DNA of 64,000 bases from Bradyrhizobium sp. MOS002. Its GTDB lineage: Bacteria; Pseudomonadota; Alphaproteobacteria; Rhizobiales; Xanthobacteraceae. The notes under the pieces were generated by a model that searched no databases, was not told the origin of the DNA, and saw only the letters and a list, made by a program, of their open reading frames with translations. The position numbers were made by a program, and so were the translations under genes. The stretch is from NCBI RefSeq assembly GCF_003020115.1, contig NZ_PYFX01000013.1:1-64000 (forward strand), given 5' to 3'. Below, one piece after another: positions 7,055 to 16,215 of the stretch; position 1 is the stretch's first letter, and the number at the start of each line of letters is the position of its first letter.

Positions 7055-7603
7055 ATGCTGAGAATATTCGGTCTCGGGGCACGCCCGATGCGCTTGCTCG
7101 GGATTGCGGCCGCCGCGACGCTGATGCTGTCGGCCGGGACCACGCGTCCTGCCGAAGCGATGACTCCAATCAATCCGACGGCGTTGCCGGCGGCGAAGGC
7201 CGCAAGCGACGACATGATCCAGGTTCGCCACGGCGGTGGTGGCGGTGGGCATGGCGGTGGTGGTCATGGCGGCGGCTTCCATGGCGGGGGCGGCTTCCAC
7301 GGCGGCGGAGGACATTTTGGTGGCGTCCGCAGCGGTGGTTTCCACGGTGGTGGCTTCCGCGCCGCGCCCGCCTTTCATGGCGGCGGCTATCGCTACGGTG
7401 GAATTCACCATTACGGCGGCTATCACCGCTATGGCGGCTATCGCCCCGCCTATTACGGCCATCGCCATTTCCACCGGCGCTACTATGGCGGCTACTATCC
7501 CTATTACAGCTATCCGCGTCGCTGCCGGGTCATCTGGACCTATTACGGCCCGCGCCGCGTCTGCCGCCCGCATCGCTGGCACCATCCGTACCGCTACTGG
7601 TGA
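7055..7603 (+). CDS. Exported Gly/His-rich repetitive protein
   Basis: 182 residues. The signal peptide (about residues 1-36, MLRIFGLGARPMRLLGIAAA...EAM) is followed by a central GGGHGGGFHGG-type low-complexity region (about residues 57-110), then a Tyr/His/Arg-rich part. The C-terminal segment (CRVIWTYYGPRRVCRPHRWH) has two cysteines and recurs in many small Bradyrhizobium exported proteins. The His density suggests metal binding or a surface/periplasmic structural role, which is inference only. A strong ribosome-binding site (agggagaa) precedes the ATG, and an intrinsic terminator follows at 7619. Confidence 0.75.
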   Translation: MLRIFGLGARPMRLLGIAAAATLMLSAGTTRPAEAMTPINPTALPAAKAASDDMIQVRHGGGGGGHGGGGHGGGFHGGGGFHGGGGHFGGVRSGGFHGGGFRAAPAFHGGGYRYGGIHHYGGYHRYGGYRPAYYGHRHFHRRYYGGYYPYYSYPRRCRVIWTYYGPRRVCRPHRWHHPYRYW

Positions 7604-7618
7604 GCACGACGGAAATGA

Positions 7619-7646
7619 AAAGGGCGCCTCAACGGCGCCCTTTGTT
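7619..7646. terminator. Intrinsic terminator, possibly bidirectional
   Basis: AAAGGGCGCC / GGCGCCCTTT is a 10-bp stem with a 5-base loop followed by TTTGTT. It lies 15 bases past the Gly/His-rich gene and 12 bases past the end of the convergent 69-residue gene. A-rich and T-rich flanks allow termination from both sides. Confidence 0.8.
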
Positions 7647-7657
7647 CATCCGGTGGC

Positions 7658-7867
7658 TTAGAGCCAATCCTTCAGTTTCCACGTCGCCGACGTCCAGCGT
7701 GTGAGGTTCTCAAGCTTCCATTGCTTGAACATCGCCGGCGGCCAGCGGCTGAGCTTCGAGGCCTCCTCGACCTCGGGCTTGGCCATCATGCGCAGCGGTG
7801 CCGCGCGCCGCCGGTGCTGGGGCGTCGCCGCGCTGATCAGATCGACATATTCAGGCTTGCTGGCCAT
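7658..7867 (-). CDS. Small hypothetical protein downstream of leuC
   Basis: 69 residues, basic and Trp-rich (PPAMFKQWKLENLTRWTSAT, then WKLKDWL), with no signal peptide or membrane helix. ATG at 7867 begins the only well-formed short frame; an upstream extension runs into leuC in another frame and looks artificial. It lies 95 bp downstream of leuC on the same strand and shares its downstream terminator, so it is probably expressed from leuC read-through. Function unknown. Confidence 0.5.
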   Translation of the reverse strand: MASKPEYVDLISAATPQHRRRAAPLRMMAKPEVEEASKLSRWPPAMFKQWKLENLTRWTSATWKLKDWL

Positions 7868-7962
7868 GAGCTCGTGTCCTCGCGAAACCCTCGCGAGGAC
7901 GCAGTGTCGGCGCTGCCGATTAACGGCGGTTTGCCGCGATCGCTCAAATTGCAGGGAGCGGC

Positions 7963-9369
<1,407 letters not shown>

Positions 9370-9640
9370 GAGCGTCAGCTCCAGGACTGTTGTGTAGAGC
9401 GGGTTGCGCCGGTGGCGCGCGGGGCAACAAAATCGTCAGCGCAGCTTTTAGGCTGCGCGCGTAAGCTCTGACGTTGCCGAGGTCGCGAAGCGTCCGAAGA
9501 ACCGGCCGGGCAGCCGCGAGCGATCGTCGATGACGACGCGCTTGACGGGCGAGAGGCTGGTCAAATCTGGAAACATTCCAAGAATATATAGCAGGCCGAA
9601 CTGGAATCGCGAGGGCTTTGACGCGCACGGCTGACGCAAC
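9370..9640. other. Intergenic stretch upstream of leuC
   Basis: About 270 bases between leuC and the rplS terminator. A 43-codon minus-strand frame beginning at 9576 (MFPDLTSLSPVKRVV...) is open but has no recognisable ribosome-binding site or family, and it ends 78 bases before leuC. The stretch near 9580-9600 (AGAATATATAGC) is locally AT-rich and may hold the leuC promoter. I see no riboswitch or attenuator structure that I can name. Confidence 0.4.
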
Positions 9641-9668
9641 AAAAAAGCGCGGGGTTTGGCCCCGCGCT
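9641..9668 (-). terminator. Intrinsic terminator of rplS
   Basis: On the minus strand, AGCGCGGGG / CCCCGCGCT is a 9-bp stem with a 5-base loop, followed by TTTTTT. It begins 26 bases past the rplS stop and is a textbook rho-independent terminator. Confidence 0.92.
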
Positions 9669-9694
9669 CTCTAAAACTCGCCTGTAAGCGGAGC

Positions 9695-10081
9695 TTACTC
9701 GTTGACGGCAGCAGCCGGGCGGTCCTGCTTCTTCTCGACGATGCGGGCCGACTTGCCGCGAAGGTTGCGGAGATAATAGAGCTTGGCGCGACGCACCTTG
9801 CCGCGGCGCACCACCTTGATCGAGTCGATCATCGGCGACATCACCGGGAACACGCGCTCCACGCCTTCGCCGTACGAAATCTTGCGCACCGTGAAGCTCT
9901 CGTTGAGACCGCCGCCGGAACGGCCGATGCAAACGCCTTCATAGGCCTGCACGCGGGTGCGGTCGCCTTCGACGACCTTCACGTTGACGATCACGGTGTC
10001 GCCGGGGCCGAATTCCGGAATCTCCTTGTTGGCGGAGAGCTTGTCGAATTGCTCTTTTTCGAGCTGTTGGATCAGGTTCAT
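9695..10081 (-). CDS. rplS: 50S ribosomal protein L19
   Basis: 128 residues, complete. Family hallmarks are GDTVIVNVKVVEGDRTRVQA and the C-terminal RRAKLYYLRNLRGKSARI. It sits at the 30S-50S interface. It follows trmD on the same strand after 110 bp and ends the block with a strong terminator. The short C-terminal tail (VEKKQDRPAAAVNE) is typical of alphaproteobacteria. Confidence 0.98.
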   Translation of the reverse strand: MNLIQQLEKEQFDKLSANKEIPEFGPGDTVIVNVKVVEGDRTRVQAYEGVCIGRSGGGLNESFTVRKISYGEGVERVFPVMSPMIDSIKVVRRGKVRRAKLYYLRNLRGKSARIVEKKQDRPAAAVNE

Positions 10082-10191
10082 GGGTAAATCTCCATCGGCG
10101 CGCCCAGCCTTGGAAAACGGGGGCTGCGCGAAATTCGTTTATCCAGCCATTGCGGATGTGGCCGCTGCTATAAGGCAAGCCGGAGCGTTTG

Positions 10192-10947
10192 TCACCCGTC
10201 TGTCTTGTTTTTTGGCGTTTTTTGGCGTCCGGCCCGATTCGGGACTTTGCTCGGGATCTGGGCCCATAAATCCGGTCGCCGGGCCACCGTCAGGGCTTCG
10301 GATTCCGCCCGCCGCCAGCTCGCGACCTTGGCATGGTCGCCGGAGGTCAGGATCTCCGGAATCGGGGTTCCCTCGAACAGCTGCGGGCGGGTGTACTGGG
10401 GGTATTCGAGCAGACCGTCCGAAAAGCTTTCCTCGGTTCCCGAGGCGTCCTTGCCCATCACGCCCGGCAGCAGCCGAACACAGGCGTCGATCAGGGCCAT
10501 CGCTGCGATTTCGCCGCCGGAGAGCACGTAATCGCCGATCGAGACCTCCTCCAGTCCCCGCCCGTCGATCACGCGCTGGTCCACCCCCTCGAACCGCCCG
10601 CAGACGATCAGGGGACCCGGCCCCTTGGCCAGCTCCGTGACGCGCGCCTGGGTCAATGGCCGACCCCTCGGGCTCATCAGCAGTTTCGGCCGGTCCGGGC
10701 CAATCCCGACGACATCGATCGCGGCCGCCAGCACATCGGCCCGAAGCACCATGCCCGGCCCGCCGCCGGCCGGGGTGTCATCGACGCTGCGGTGGCGGTC
10801 GGTGGCCGAGGCCCGGATGTCCCGCGCCTCCAGCTCCCAGAGCCCGCCAGCCAGCGCCCGGCCGGCCAGGCTCACGCCCAGCGGCCCCGGAAACATCTCC
10901 GGAAACAGCGTCAGCACGGTCGCGCGCCAGGGTGAGGAAGTCGTCAT
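10192..10947 (-). CDS. trmD: tRNA (guanine-N1)-methyltransferase TrmD
   Basis: 251 residues, a SpoU-TrmD class (knotted SAM-binding) enzyme that makes m1G37 in tRNAs and prevents frameshifting. Readable motifs are DDTPAGGGPGMVLRADV, the SAM knot YVLSGGEIAAMALIDA and LEYPQYTRP. In most bacteria it sits directly behind rimM. Here rimM ends at 13266, and an MFS gene and a LysR gene occupy the 2.3 kb in between. The 48-bp gap to the MFS gene leaves little room for a promoter, so transcription may depend on the MFS promoter or on a promoter inside that gene. Confidence 0.97.
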   Translation of the reverse strand: MTTSSPWRATVLTLFPEMFPGPLGVSLAGRALAGGLWELEARDIRASATDRHRSVDDTPAGGGPGMVLRADVLAAAIDVVGIGPDRPKLLMSPRGRPLTQARVTELAKGPGPLIVCGRFEGVDQRVIDGRGLEEVSIGDYVLSGGEIAAMALIDACVRLLPGVMGKDASGTEESFSDGLLEYPQYTRPQLFEGTPIPEILTSGDHAKVASWRRAESEALTVARRPDLWAQIPSKVPNRAGRQKTPKNKTDG

Positions 10948-10995
10948 GGCCGCTGGTTAGGGCATTGCGGGCAGCGGGTCGAGGCCTCGGATTCG

Positions 10996-12219
10996 TCAGG
11001 CGCGCCGACCATCCGACAGATGCGGTGCCAGCAGCAGCGCGAGCGGGCATATCGCAAGCGCCGTGACGGCAGTCGCCGCCGTGGCCAGCGTTGGACCAAG
11101 GGCGTCGCCGAGCAGGCCGTAGAGCACCGGCGCGATTGCGCCTGATCCGATCGTGCCGGTGTAGAACAGCGCAAAGGCGCGCTCGGTGCGATGGGGCGAT
11201 GTGAGCTCGGGGACCGTCCCATAGAGGACGGAGGATGTGCCGTTGAGCATCACGCCGAGCAGCGGCAGCACGATGATGGCCGGGACCAGCGGCAACGCCA
11301 GCACCGCGACGATCAGCGCGGCCGCGCCGCCTTCGGTCAGAAGCACGGTGCGGATCGTGCCGGCCCGCGCGCCGAGCCAGCCGCAGGCGAATTTGCCGGC
11401 GGCGCCGCCGATGAACAGCATCGCGAGCGCAACGCCGCTCGTCGGCAATGACGCGCCCTTGTCGCGCAGCAGGAAGGGCAGGAAGGTGAGAAAACCCATC
11501 CGCACCGCGCTGTCGAGAATTCCGATCGCGAGCAGCCAGGAGAATCCGCCGCGGCCGGCCTGCGCACCTTGCGTCGTCACCGTTGATTTGTGCGCAAAGC
11601 CCTTGCCGACGGCTGGCATCAGCAGCGCGAGGCAGAGCGCGACGAGCAGGCCCACCAGTGCGACCAGAAGCAGCGCGTGCCGCCAGGACATGATCACCAG
11701 CAGCATCGCCATCAGCGCGGGGAGCGTTGCCTTGCCGAGATCGCCGCTGAAATTGTAGATGCCGAGCGGTCCGCGTGCCGCCTTGCCATAGGCGCGTGAC
11801 ACTGCGGCCGAGGCGAGCGGATGCTGCGTGCTCGAGCCCGCGCCTGATATGAGGAGCGCCAGGCTCAGTCCCGCGACGCTACCGGACAGCCCGGCCAGGA
11901 CATAGCCGAGCGCGGCGAGCATCGTTCCGAGCGCAAGCAGGGTCTTTCCGTCGATCCGTTCGGCGAGGCGCCCGACCGGGATTTGCAGCCCGGCCATGGC
12001 GCCGGAATAGAGCCCGCGCATCACCGCCAGCAACCCGTAGCCGAGGGCGAATTCGGCCTGCCAGACCGGCAGCAGCACATAGATCAGATCGGTGTAGCCA
12101 TCGTGGAGGGCGTGGTTGATGCCGGTCGCCGCCAGCGTACGGCGCGGCTTGTTCAGGGTCTCCTCATCGGGAGCGGTCGTTCGCGATTGCGATAGAAAAC
12201 TTGAGGGAAGAATTGCCAA
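10996..12219 (-). CDS. MFS transporter (Fsr/YfcJ-like efflux type)
   Basis: 407 residues with about 12 hydrophobic segments in the inner membrane. The N-terminal NHALHDGYTDLIYVLLPVW and the loop GLQIPVGRLAERIDGK are typical of fosmidomycin-resistance-type (Fsr) MFS exporters, though the substrate is not certain. The cytoplasmic loop between helices 6 and 7 (about residues 200-225) is polar. It is divergent from the LysR gene (129 bp between), the usual layout for a regulator and its efflux target. It sits between rimM and trmD, which are normally neighbours, so the pair looks like an insertion into that operon. Confidence 0.88.
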   Translation of the reverse strand: MAILPSSFLSQSRTTAPDEETLNKPRRTLAATGINHALHDGYTDLIYVLLPVWQAEFALGYGLLAVMRGLYSGAMAGLQIPVGRLAERIDGKTLLALGTMLAALGYVLAGLSGSVAGLSLALLISGAGSSTQHPLASAAVSRAYGKAARGPLGIYNFSGDLGKATLPALMAMLLVIMSWRHALLLVALVGLLVALCLALLMPAVGKGFAHKSTVTTQGAQAGRGGFSWLLAIGILDSAVRMGFLTFLPFLLRDKGASLPTSGVALAMLFIGGAAGKFACGWLGARAGTIRTVLLTEGGAAALIVAVLALPLVPAIIVLPLLGVMLNGTSSVLYGTVPELTSPHRTERAFALFYTGTIGSGAIAPVLYGLLGDALGPTLATAATAVTALAICPLALLLAPHLSDGRRA

Positions 12220-12325
12220 GACCTCAAACCCGGGTCAGTCGAAAGATGAAGCTATGTGATTGTCTTGGCCTCCACTATGCGGTCTTCAAGAAACTGTCAC
12301 AAACCAGTAATAATCGGATCATGTG

Positions 12326-12338
12326 ATAGAAATTCTAT
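12326..12338. promoter_or_regulatory. Inverted repeat upstream of the LysR gene
   Basis: ATAGAAATTCTAT is a perfect inverted repeat (6-bp arms around one A) ending 10 bases before the LysR ATG, inside the MFS/LysR divergent region. An AT-rich dyad here fits a LysR-type autoregulatory site, but it does not show an exact T-N11-A spacing, so the assignment is tentative. Confidence 0.4.
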
Positions 12339-12348
12339 TGTGTAGCCC

Positions 12349-13269
12349 ATGTTCGTTCCTCGCCGCAGCCTGCCACCCCTGAACGCTATCCGTGCCTTCG
12401 AGGCGGCGGCCCGGCTCGGCAGCTTCAAGGAAGCCGCCGTCGAGCTCGGCGTGACGCACGGTGCAGTCAGCCAGCAGATCCGCCTGCTGGAGACCTGGCT
12501 CGGGCCGCCGGCGCTGTTCCGGCGGTCGGTGCGGCGGGTGGTGCTGACGCCGGCTGGAGCTGCGCTGCTCGCGGAGTTCGCGCCTGCGCTCGATCGCGTC
12601 TCGGCCGCCGTGCAGCAGCATCGCAAGCGCCGCGGCGCGGCGCCGGCCGCGGTGCTGCGCGTCAACGCGCTCGCGACATTCAGCCTGCGCTGGCTGTTGC
12701 CGCGCATGGCAAGGTTTCGTGCCGAGCATCCCGATATCGAGGTGCGGCTGTCGACGTCGAATGATCAGGTGGATGCCTTGCCCGAGCTGTTCGACGTTGT
12801 GATCCGCGGCGGCCCGGACACGTTTCACGGCTTTGCGTCGCGCTTCCTGTTGTCGGAGCAGCGACTGCCGGTGTGCAGTCCCGCATTGCTCGCGAACCTG
12901 CCGCTGACGGAGGTTGCGGATCTCGGCCGGCATACGCTGCTGCACGTCACGTCGATGCCGCGGCTGTGGCGCGACTGGCTAGCCGATGCAGGCGAGTCCG
13001 CGCTGGAGCCTGCGGCGTCGCTGACCTTCGATCATTTCTATCTGACACTTCAGGCCGCGCTCGACGGCCTCGGCGTCGCGATGGGGCCGACGGCCCTGAT
13101 CGCCGACGATCTTGCGGCGGGCCGTCTGGTGACGCCGTTCCCGAACATCCGCCTGCCGGCCCGCAGCTACTTTGCTTACTTCCCCGAAGGACGCGACGAC
13201 GATCCGCATCGCGCGGTGTTCTGCGACTGGCTCGAACAGCAGGGGCGTCGGACGGTTGAGCGCGGTTAG
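12349..13269 (+). CDS. LysR family transcriptional regulator (GcvA-like)
   Basis: 306 residues. The N-terminal winged helix-turn-helix (LPPLNAIRAFEAAARLGSFK, then AAVELGVTHGAVSQQIRLLE) is of the GcvA/AmpR subgroup, followed by a two-lobed effector-binding domain from about residue 90. The ATG at 12349 gives the standard N-terminus. It is divergent from the MFS transporter and probably controls it. Its last 4 bases overlap the 3' end of rimM on the opposite strand. Effector unknown. Confidence 0.93.
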   Translation: MFVPRRSLPPLNAIRAFEAAARLGSFKEAAVELGVTHGAVSQQIRLLETWLGPPALFRRSVRRVVLTPAGAALLAEFAPALDRVSAAVQQHRKRRGAAPAAVLRVNALATFSLRWLLPRMARFRAEHPDIEVRLSTSNDQVDALPELFDVVIRGGPDTFHGFASRFLLSEQRLPVCSPALLANLPLTEVADLGRHTLLHVTSMPRLWRDWLADAGESALEPAASLTFDHFYLTLQAALDGLGVAMGPTALIADDLAAGRLVTPFPNIRLPARSYFAYFPEGRDDDPHRAVFCDWLEQQGRRTVERG

Positions 13270-13790
13270 CGCTCTTCGCCTTCGTCATCGCCCGCGATCT
13301 CCTGCGGCCGCGCGATCACGACGCGGCCGCCGGTGAGATCGACCTCCGGCACTACCGCGTCCGTGAACGGCAGCAGCATCGTGCTGCCTTGGGGCGGAGC
13401 GATCTCGATGATGTCGCCGGCGCCGAAATTATGGATCGCGAGCACGCGGCCGAGCGCATCGCCATCCGTGGTGACGGCAGCGAGCCCGATCAGATCGGTG
13501 TGGTAATATTCGCCCTCGTCCGTCGCGGGCAGCTTGTCGCGCGCGACGTAGAGCTCGATGCCGTTGAGGCGCTCGGCCTCATCGCGAGTCGTGACGCCCT
13601 TGAACGTCGCAACCAGATGATCCTTGGCCGCGCGCGCCGTTGCGACCTCGAACTGGCGCTTGCCGTCCTTGGACGCGAGCAGACCGTAGCTGCGCACTGC
13701 AAAGGGATCTTCGGTAAAGGTCCACAGTTTGACCGCGCCGCGCACACCATGCGCGGCGCCGATCCGCGCGACGCAGACCAGCGCCGGCAT
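13266..13790 (-). CDS. rimM: Ribosome maturation factor RimM
   Basis: 174 residues with the RimM N-terminal beta-barrel (VARIGAAHGVRGAVKLWTFT) and a C-terminal PRC-barrel (GAGDIIEIAPP, LLPFTDAVVPEVD). It binds S19 and helps assemble the 30S head. It lies 9 bp downstream of rpsP in the same operon, but its usual downstream partner trmD is 2.3 kb away. The 3' end overlaps the convergent LysR gene by 4 bases. The acidic tail (DDEGEER) is unremarkable. Confidence 0.96.
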   Translation of the reverse strand: MPALVCVARIGAAHGVRGAVKLWTFTEDPFAVRSYGLLASKDGKRQFEVATARAAKDHLVATFKGVTTRDEAERLNGIELYVARDKLPATDEGEYYHTDLIGLAAVTTDGDALGRVLAIHNFGAGDIIEIAPPQGSTMLLPFTDAVVPEVDLTGGRVVIARPQEIAGDDEGEER

Positions 13791-13799
13791 GATCTGGCC

Positions 13800-14132
13800 T
13801 TAACCCTTCGCGGCGGCTTCGGCCTGCGCCTTGCGCTCCTTGCGCGGCACGGCCTTCTCCGGATTGTTGCGCACTTCGCGCTTCTTGACGCCGGCGGCGT
13901 CGAGGAAGCGCGACACGCGGTCCGACGGCTGCGCGCCCTTGGCGAGCCAGGCCTTCACCTTGTCCATGTCGAGCTTCAGCCGGGTCTCGTTGTCCTTCGG
14001 CAGCAGCGGGTTGAAATAGCCGAGACGCTCGATGAAGCGGCCATCGCGGGGAAAGCGCGAATCGGCGACGACGACGTGATAGACGGGGCGCTTCTTGGTG
14101 CCGGCGCGGGCGAGACGGATAACGACGGACAT
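13800..14132 (-). CDS. rpsP: 30S ribosomal protein S16
   Basis: 110 residues. The hallmark N-terminus VIRLARAGTKKRPVYHVVVA and FIERLGYFNPLL are present. The Lys/Ala-rich C-terminal extension (PRKERKAQAEAAAKG) is normal for Rhizobiales. It is a structural protein of the small subunit. It sits between ffh (86 bp upstream) and rimM (9 bp downstream) in the conserved ffh-rpsP-rimM order. Confidence 0.97.
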   Translation of the reverse strand: MSVVIRLARAGTKKRPVYHVVVADSRFPRDGRFIERLGYFNPLLPKDNETRLKLDMDKVKAWLAKGAQPSDRVSRFLDAAGVKKREVRNNPEKAVPRKERKAQAEAAAKG

Positions 14133-14218
14133 CTTAGTTCTCCTTCAAAGTACGTTTTGTTCGGTTGATTGGTATTCCGCGTTGCGCGAGACCGTTGCGA
14201 TCTCCCGCGACGAATTCC

Positions 14219-15766
14219 TCATTTCTTCTTGCCGGGGAAACCGCCGAGGCCCGGCAGCATCGGCTTGCCGCTCAGCCCGGTCAGGCCCGGAACGTTCGGC
14301 AGACCCTGGCGCAGCCCGGCAGGCAAATCCTTGGGCAGGCTGGGCAGACCTTGTCCGCCGCCGCCCTGCATCTTCTCCTGCAGCGCCTTCATCTCTTCCG
14401 GCGAAGGCGGCTTCATGCCGCCGCCAAAGCCCATCGCCTGCGCGATGCCAGCGAGCGGACCGCGCTTGCCCGAGCCCATGGCCTTCATCATATCGGCCAT
14501 GTTCCGGTGCATCTTCAGCAGCTTGTTGACCTGCTCGACACTCTGGCCGGAACCTGCGGCGATGCGCTTCTTGCGGCTGGCCTTGAGCAGATCGGGATGA
14601 CGGCGCTCGTCGCGCGTCATGGAATCGATCACCGCGACCTGGCGCTTCAAGATCTTGTCGTCGATGCCCGCGGCCGCGATCTGGTTCTTCATCTTGGCGA
14701 TGCCGGGCATCATGCCCATCAGCCCGCTGATGCCGCCCATATTGGCCATCTGCGACAGCTGCTCGCGCATGTCGTTGAGGTCGAACTGACCCTTGCGCAT
14801 CCGCTCGGCGGTGCGCGCGGCCTTTTCGGCATCGATGTTGGCGGCAGCGCGTTCGACCAGCGACACCACGTCGCCCATGCCGAGGATGCGGCCGGCAATA
14901 CGGTCGGGATGGAAATCCTCCAGCGCGTCGGTCTTTTCACCGGTGCCGAGCAGCTTGATCGGCTTGCCGGTCACCGCGCGCATCGACAGCGCGGCGCCGC
15001 CGCGGCCGTCGCCGTCTACTCGTGTCAGCACGATGCCGGTGAGGCCGACGCGCTCGTCGAAGGCGCGGGCGAGGTTGACGGCGTCCTGGCCGGTGAGGCT
15101 GTCTGCCACCAGCAGCACTTCATGCGGATTGGCGGCGGCTTTGATCGCTGCGGCTTCCGCCATCATCTCTTCGTCGAGCGTGGTGCGGCCGGCGGTGTCG
15201 AGCAGCACGACGTCGTAGCCGCCGAGCTTGCCGGCCTCCAGCGCGCGCTTCGCGATCTGCGCCGGTAGCTGGCCGGCGACGATCGGCAGCGTCGGAATGT
15301 CGAGGTCGCGGCCCAGGACGGCCAGCTGCTCCATCGCCGCGGGACGGTAGATGTCGAGCGACGCCATCAGCACCTTGCGCTTGTCGCGCTGGACCATGCG
15401 ACGGGCGAGCTTTGCGGTGGTGGTGGTCTTGCCGGAGCCTTGCAGGCCGACCATCATGATCGGCACCGGCGGCACGGAATTGATGTCGATGGTCTGGCTT
15501 TCGGCGCCGAGCGTATTGATCAGCTCGTCATGGACGATCTTGACCACCATCTGGCCTGGCGTCACCGACTTGACGACGGTGGCGCCGATCGCCTGCTCGC
15601 GGACCCGCTCGGTGAAGCTGCGCACCACTTCGAGCGCGACGTCGGCTTCCAGCAGCGCGCGGCGCACCTCGCGCATCGCGGCGTCGACGTCCTTTTCGGT
15701 CAGCGCACCGCGCCCCGTCAGACGATCGAGAATGCCGCCAAGCCGTTCCGACAGATTGTCGAACAA
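14219..15766 (-). CDS. ffh: Signal recognition particle protein Ffh
   Basis: 515 residues with NG and M domains. The GTPase P-loop is GLQGSGKTT (about residues 107-115), followed by DTAGR and TRVDGDGRGG. The methionine-rich M domain ends in a long Gly/Pro/Leu-rich tail (LPSLPKDLPAGLRQGLPNVP, then GLTGL), common in alphaproteobacteria. It binds 4.5S RNA and signal sequences and docks on FtsY (23508-24455). It heads the ffh-rpsP-rimM operon; the promoter should lie in the 300 bases upstream of the family B repeat. Confidence 0.98.
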   Translation of the reverse strand: MFDNLSERLGGILDRLTGRGALTEKDVDAAMREVRRALLEADVALEVVRSFTERVREQAIGATVVKSVTPGQMVVKIVHDELINTLGAESQTIDINSVPPVPIMMVGLQGSGKTTTTAKLARRMVQRDKRKVLMASLDIYRPAAMEQLAVLGRDLDIPTLPIVAGQLPAQIAKRALEAGKLGGYDVVLLDTAGRTTLDEEMMAEAAAIKAAANPHEVLLVADSLTGQDAVNLARAFDERVGLTGIVLTRVDGDGRGGAALSMRAVTGKPIKLLGTGEKTDALEDFHPDRIAGRILGMGDVVSLVERAAANIDAEKAARTAERMRKGQFDLNDMREQLSQMANMGGISGLMGMMPGIAKMKNQIAAAGIDDKILKRQVAVIDSMTRDERRHPDLLKASRKKRIAAGSGQSVEQVNKLLKMHRNMADMMKAMGSGKRGPLAGIAQAMGFGGGMKPPSPEEMKALQEKMQGGGGQGLPSLPKDLPAGLRQGLPNVPGLTGLSGKPMLPGLGGFPGKKK

Positions 15767-15813
15767 TGCCGTTGTCCCTTGTCCTGCCTACGCAGGGTTG
15801 CCGTATTCACCGT

Positions 15814-15916
15814 CGTCATGCCCCGGCTTGACCGGGGCATCCAGTACGCCGTGGCTTTCCGGTTCTAGCCGAGCCGCCTCTGGGATACTGGATCCTCCGC
15901 CTTCGCGGGGGATGAC
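15814..15916. repeat. Palindromic intergenic repeat, family B copy 1
   Basis: Two small hairpins bracket a variable centre: ATGCCCCGGCTTGACCGGGG on the left, then CATCCAGTACGCC, and TACTGGATCCTCCGCCTTCG on the right, ending ATGAC. Other copies lie at 21353, 25109, 49260 and 53520. It lies upstream of ffh. The 300 bases from 15917 to the next gene show no other named feature and must hold the promoters of ffh and of the hydrolase gene. Confidence 0.85.
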
Positions 15917-16215
15917 CCCTCACCTGGGCAAGCAATCTTCCAAACACCTTTACGCCCGAGGGCGCACAGCGCTGTCGGGCGTTGGCCTCTGGCCTCTGGG
16001 ACCAGTGGGCGGGTCGAAAAGAAAGCCTTTCCGAGAAAGTGGCCGGGTTAAACGCCGCTGCCGCCCGAAAGTCAAGGAAAGTTAGGGTGGCCGGGGCCGC
16101 TTTGGAAGGCAAAGCCTTGAAAAGATGAACTTTCCGACGGCGGGTTCCTTTTCCGCGGACCTCGCCCATATAGCGGTGATGTCCTACCGCTCCGACCATC
16201 CCTGAAGCCAGATCC

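Noticed and set aside
9448..9576. 43-codon minus-strand frame upstream of leuC
   Set aside because: No clear ribosome-binding site, family or leucine-codon run; kept only as part of the intergenic description.
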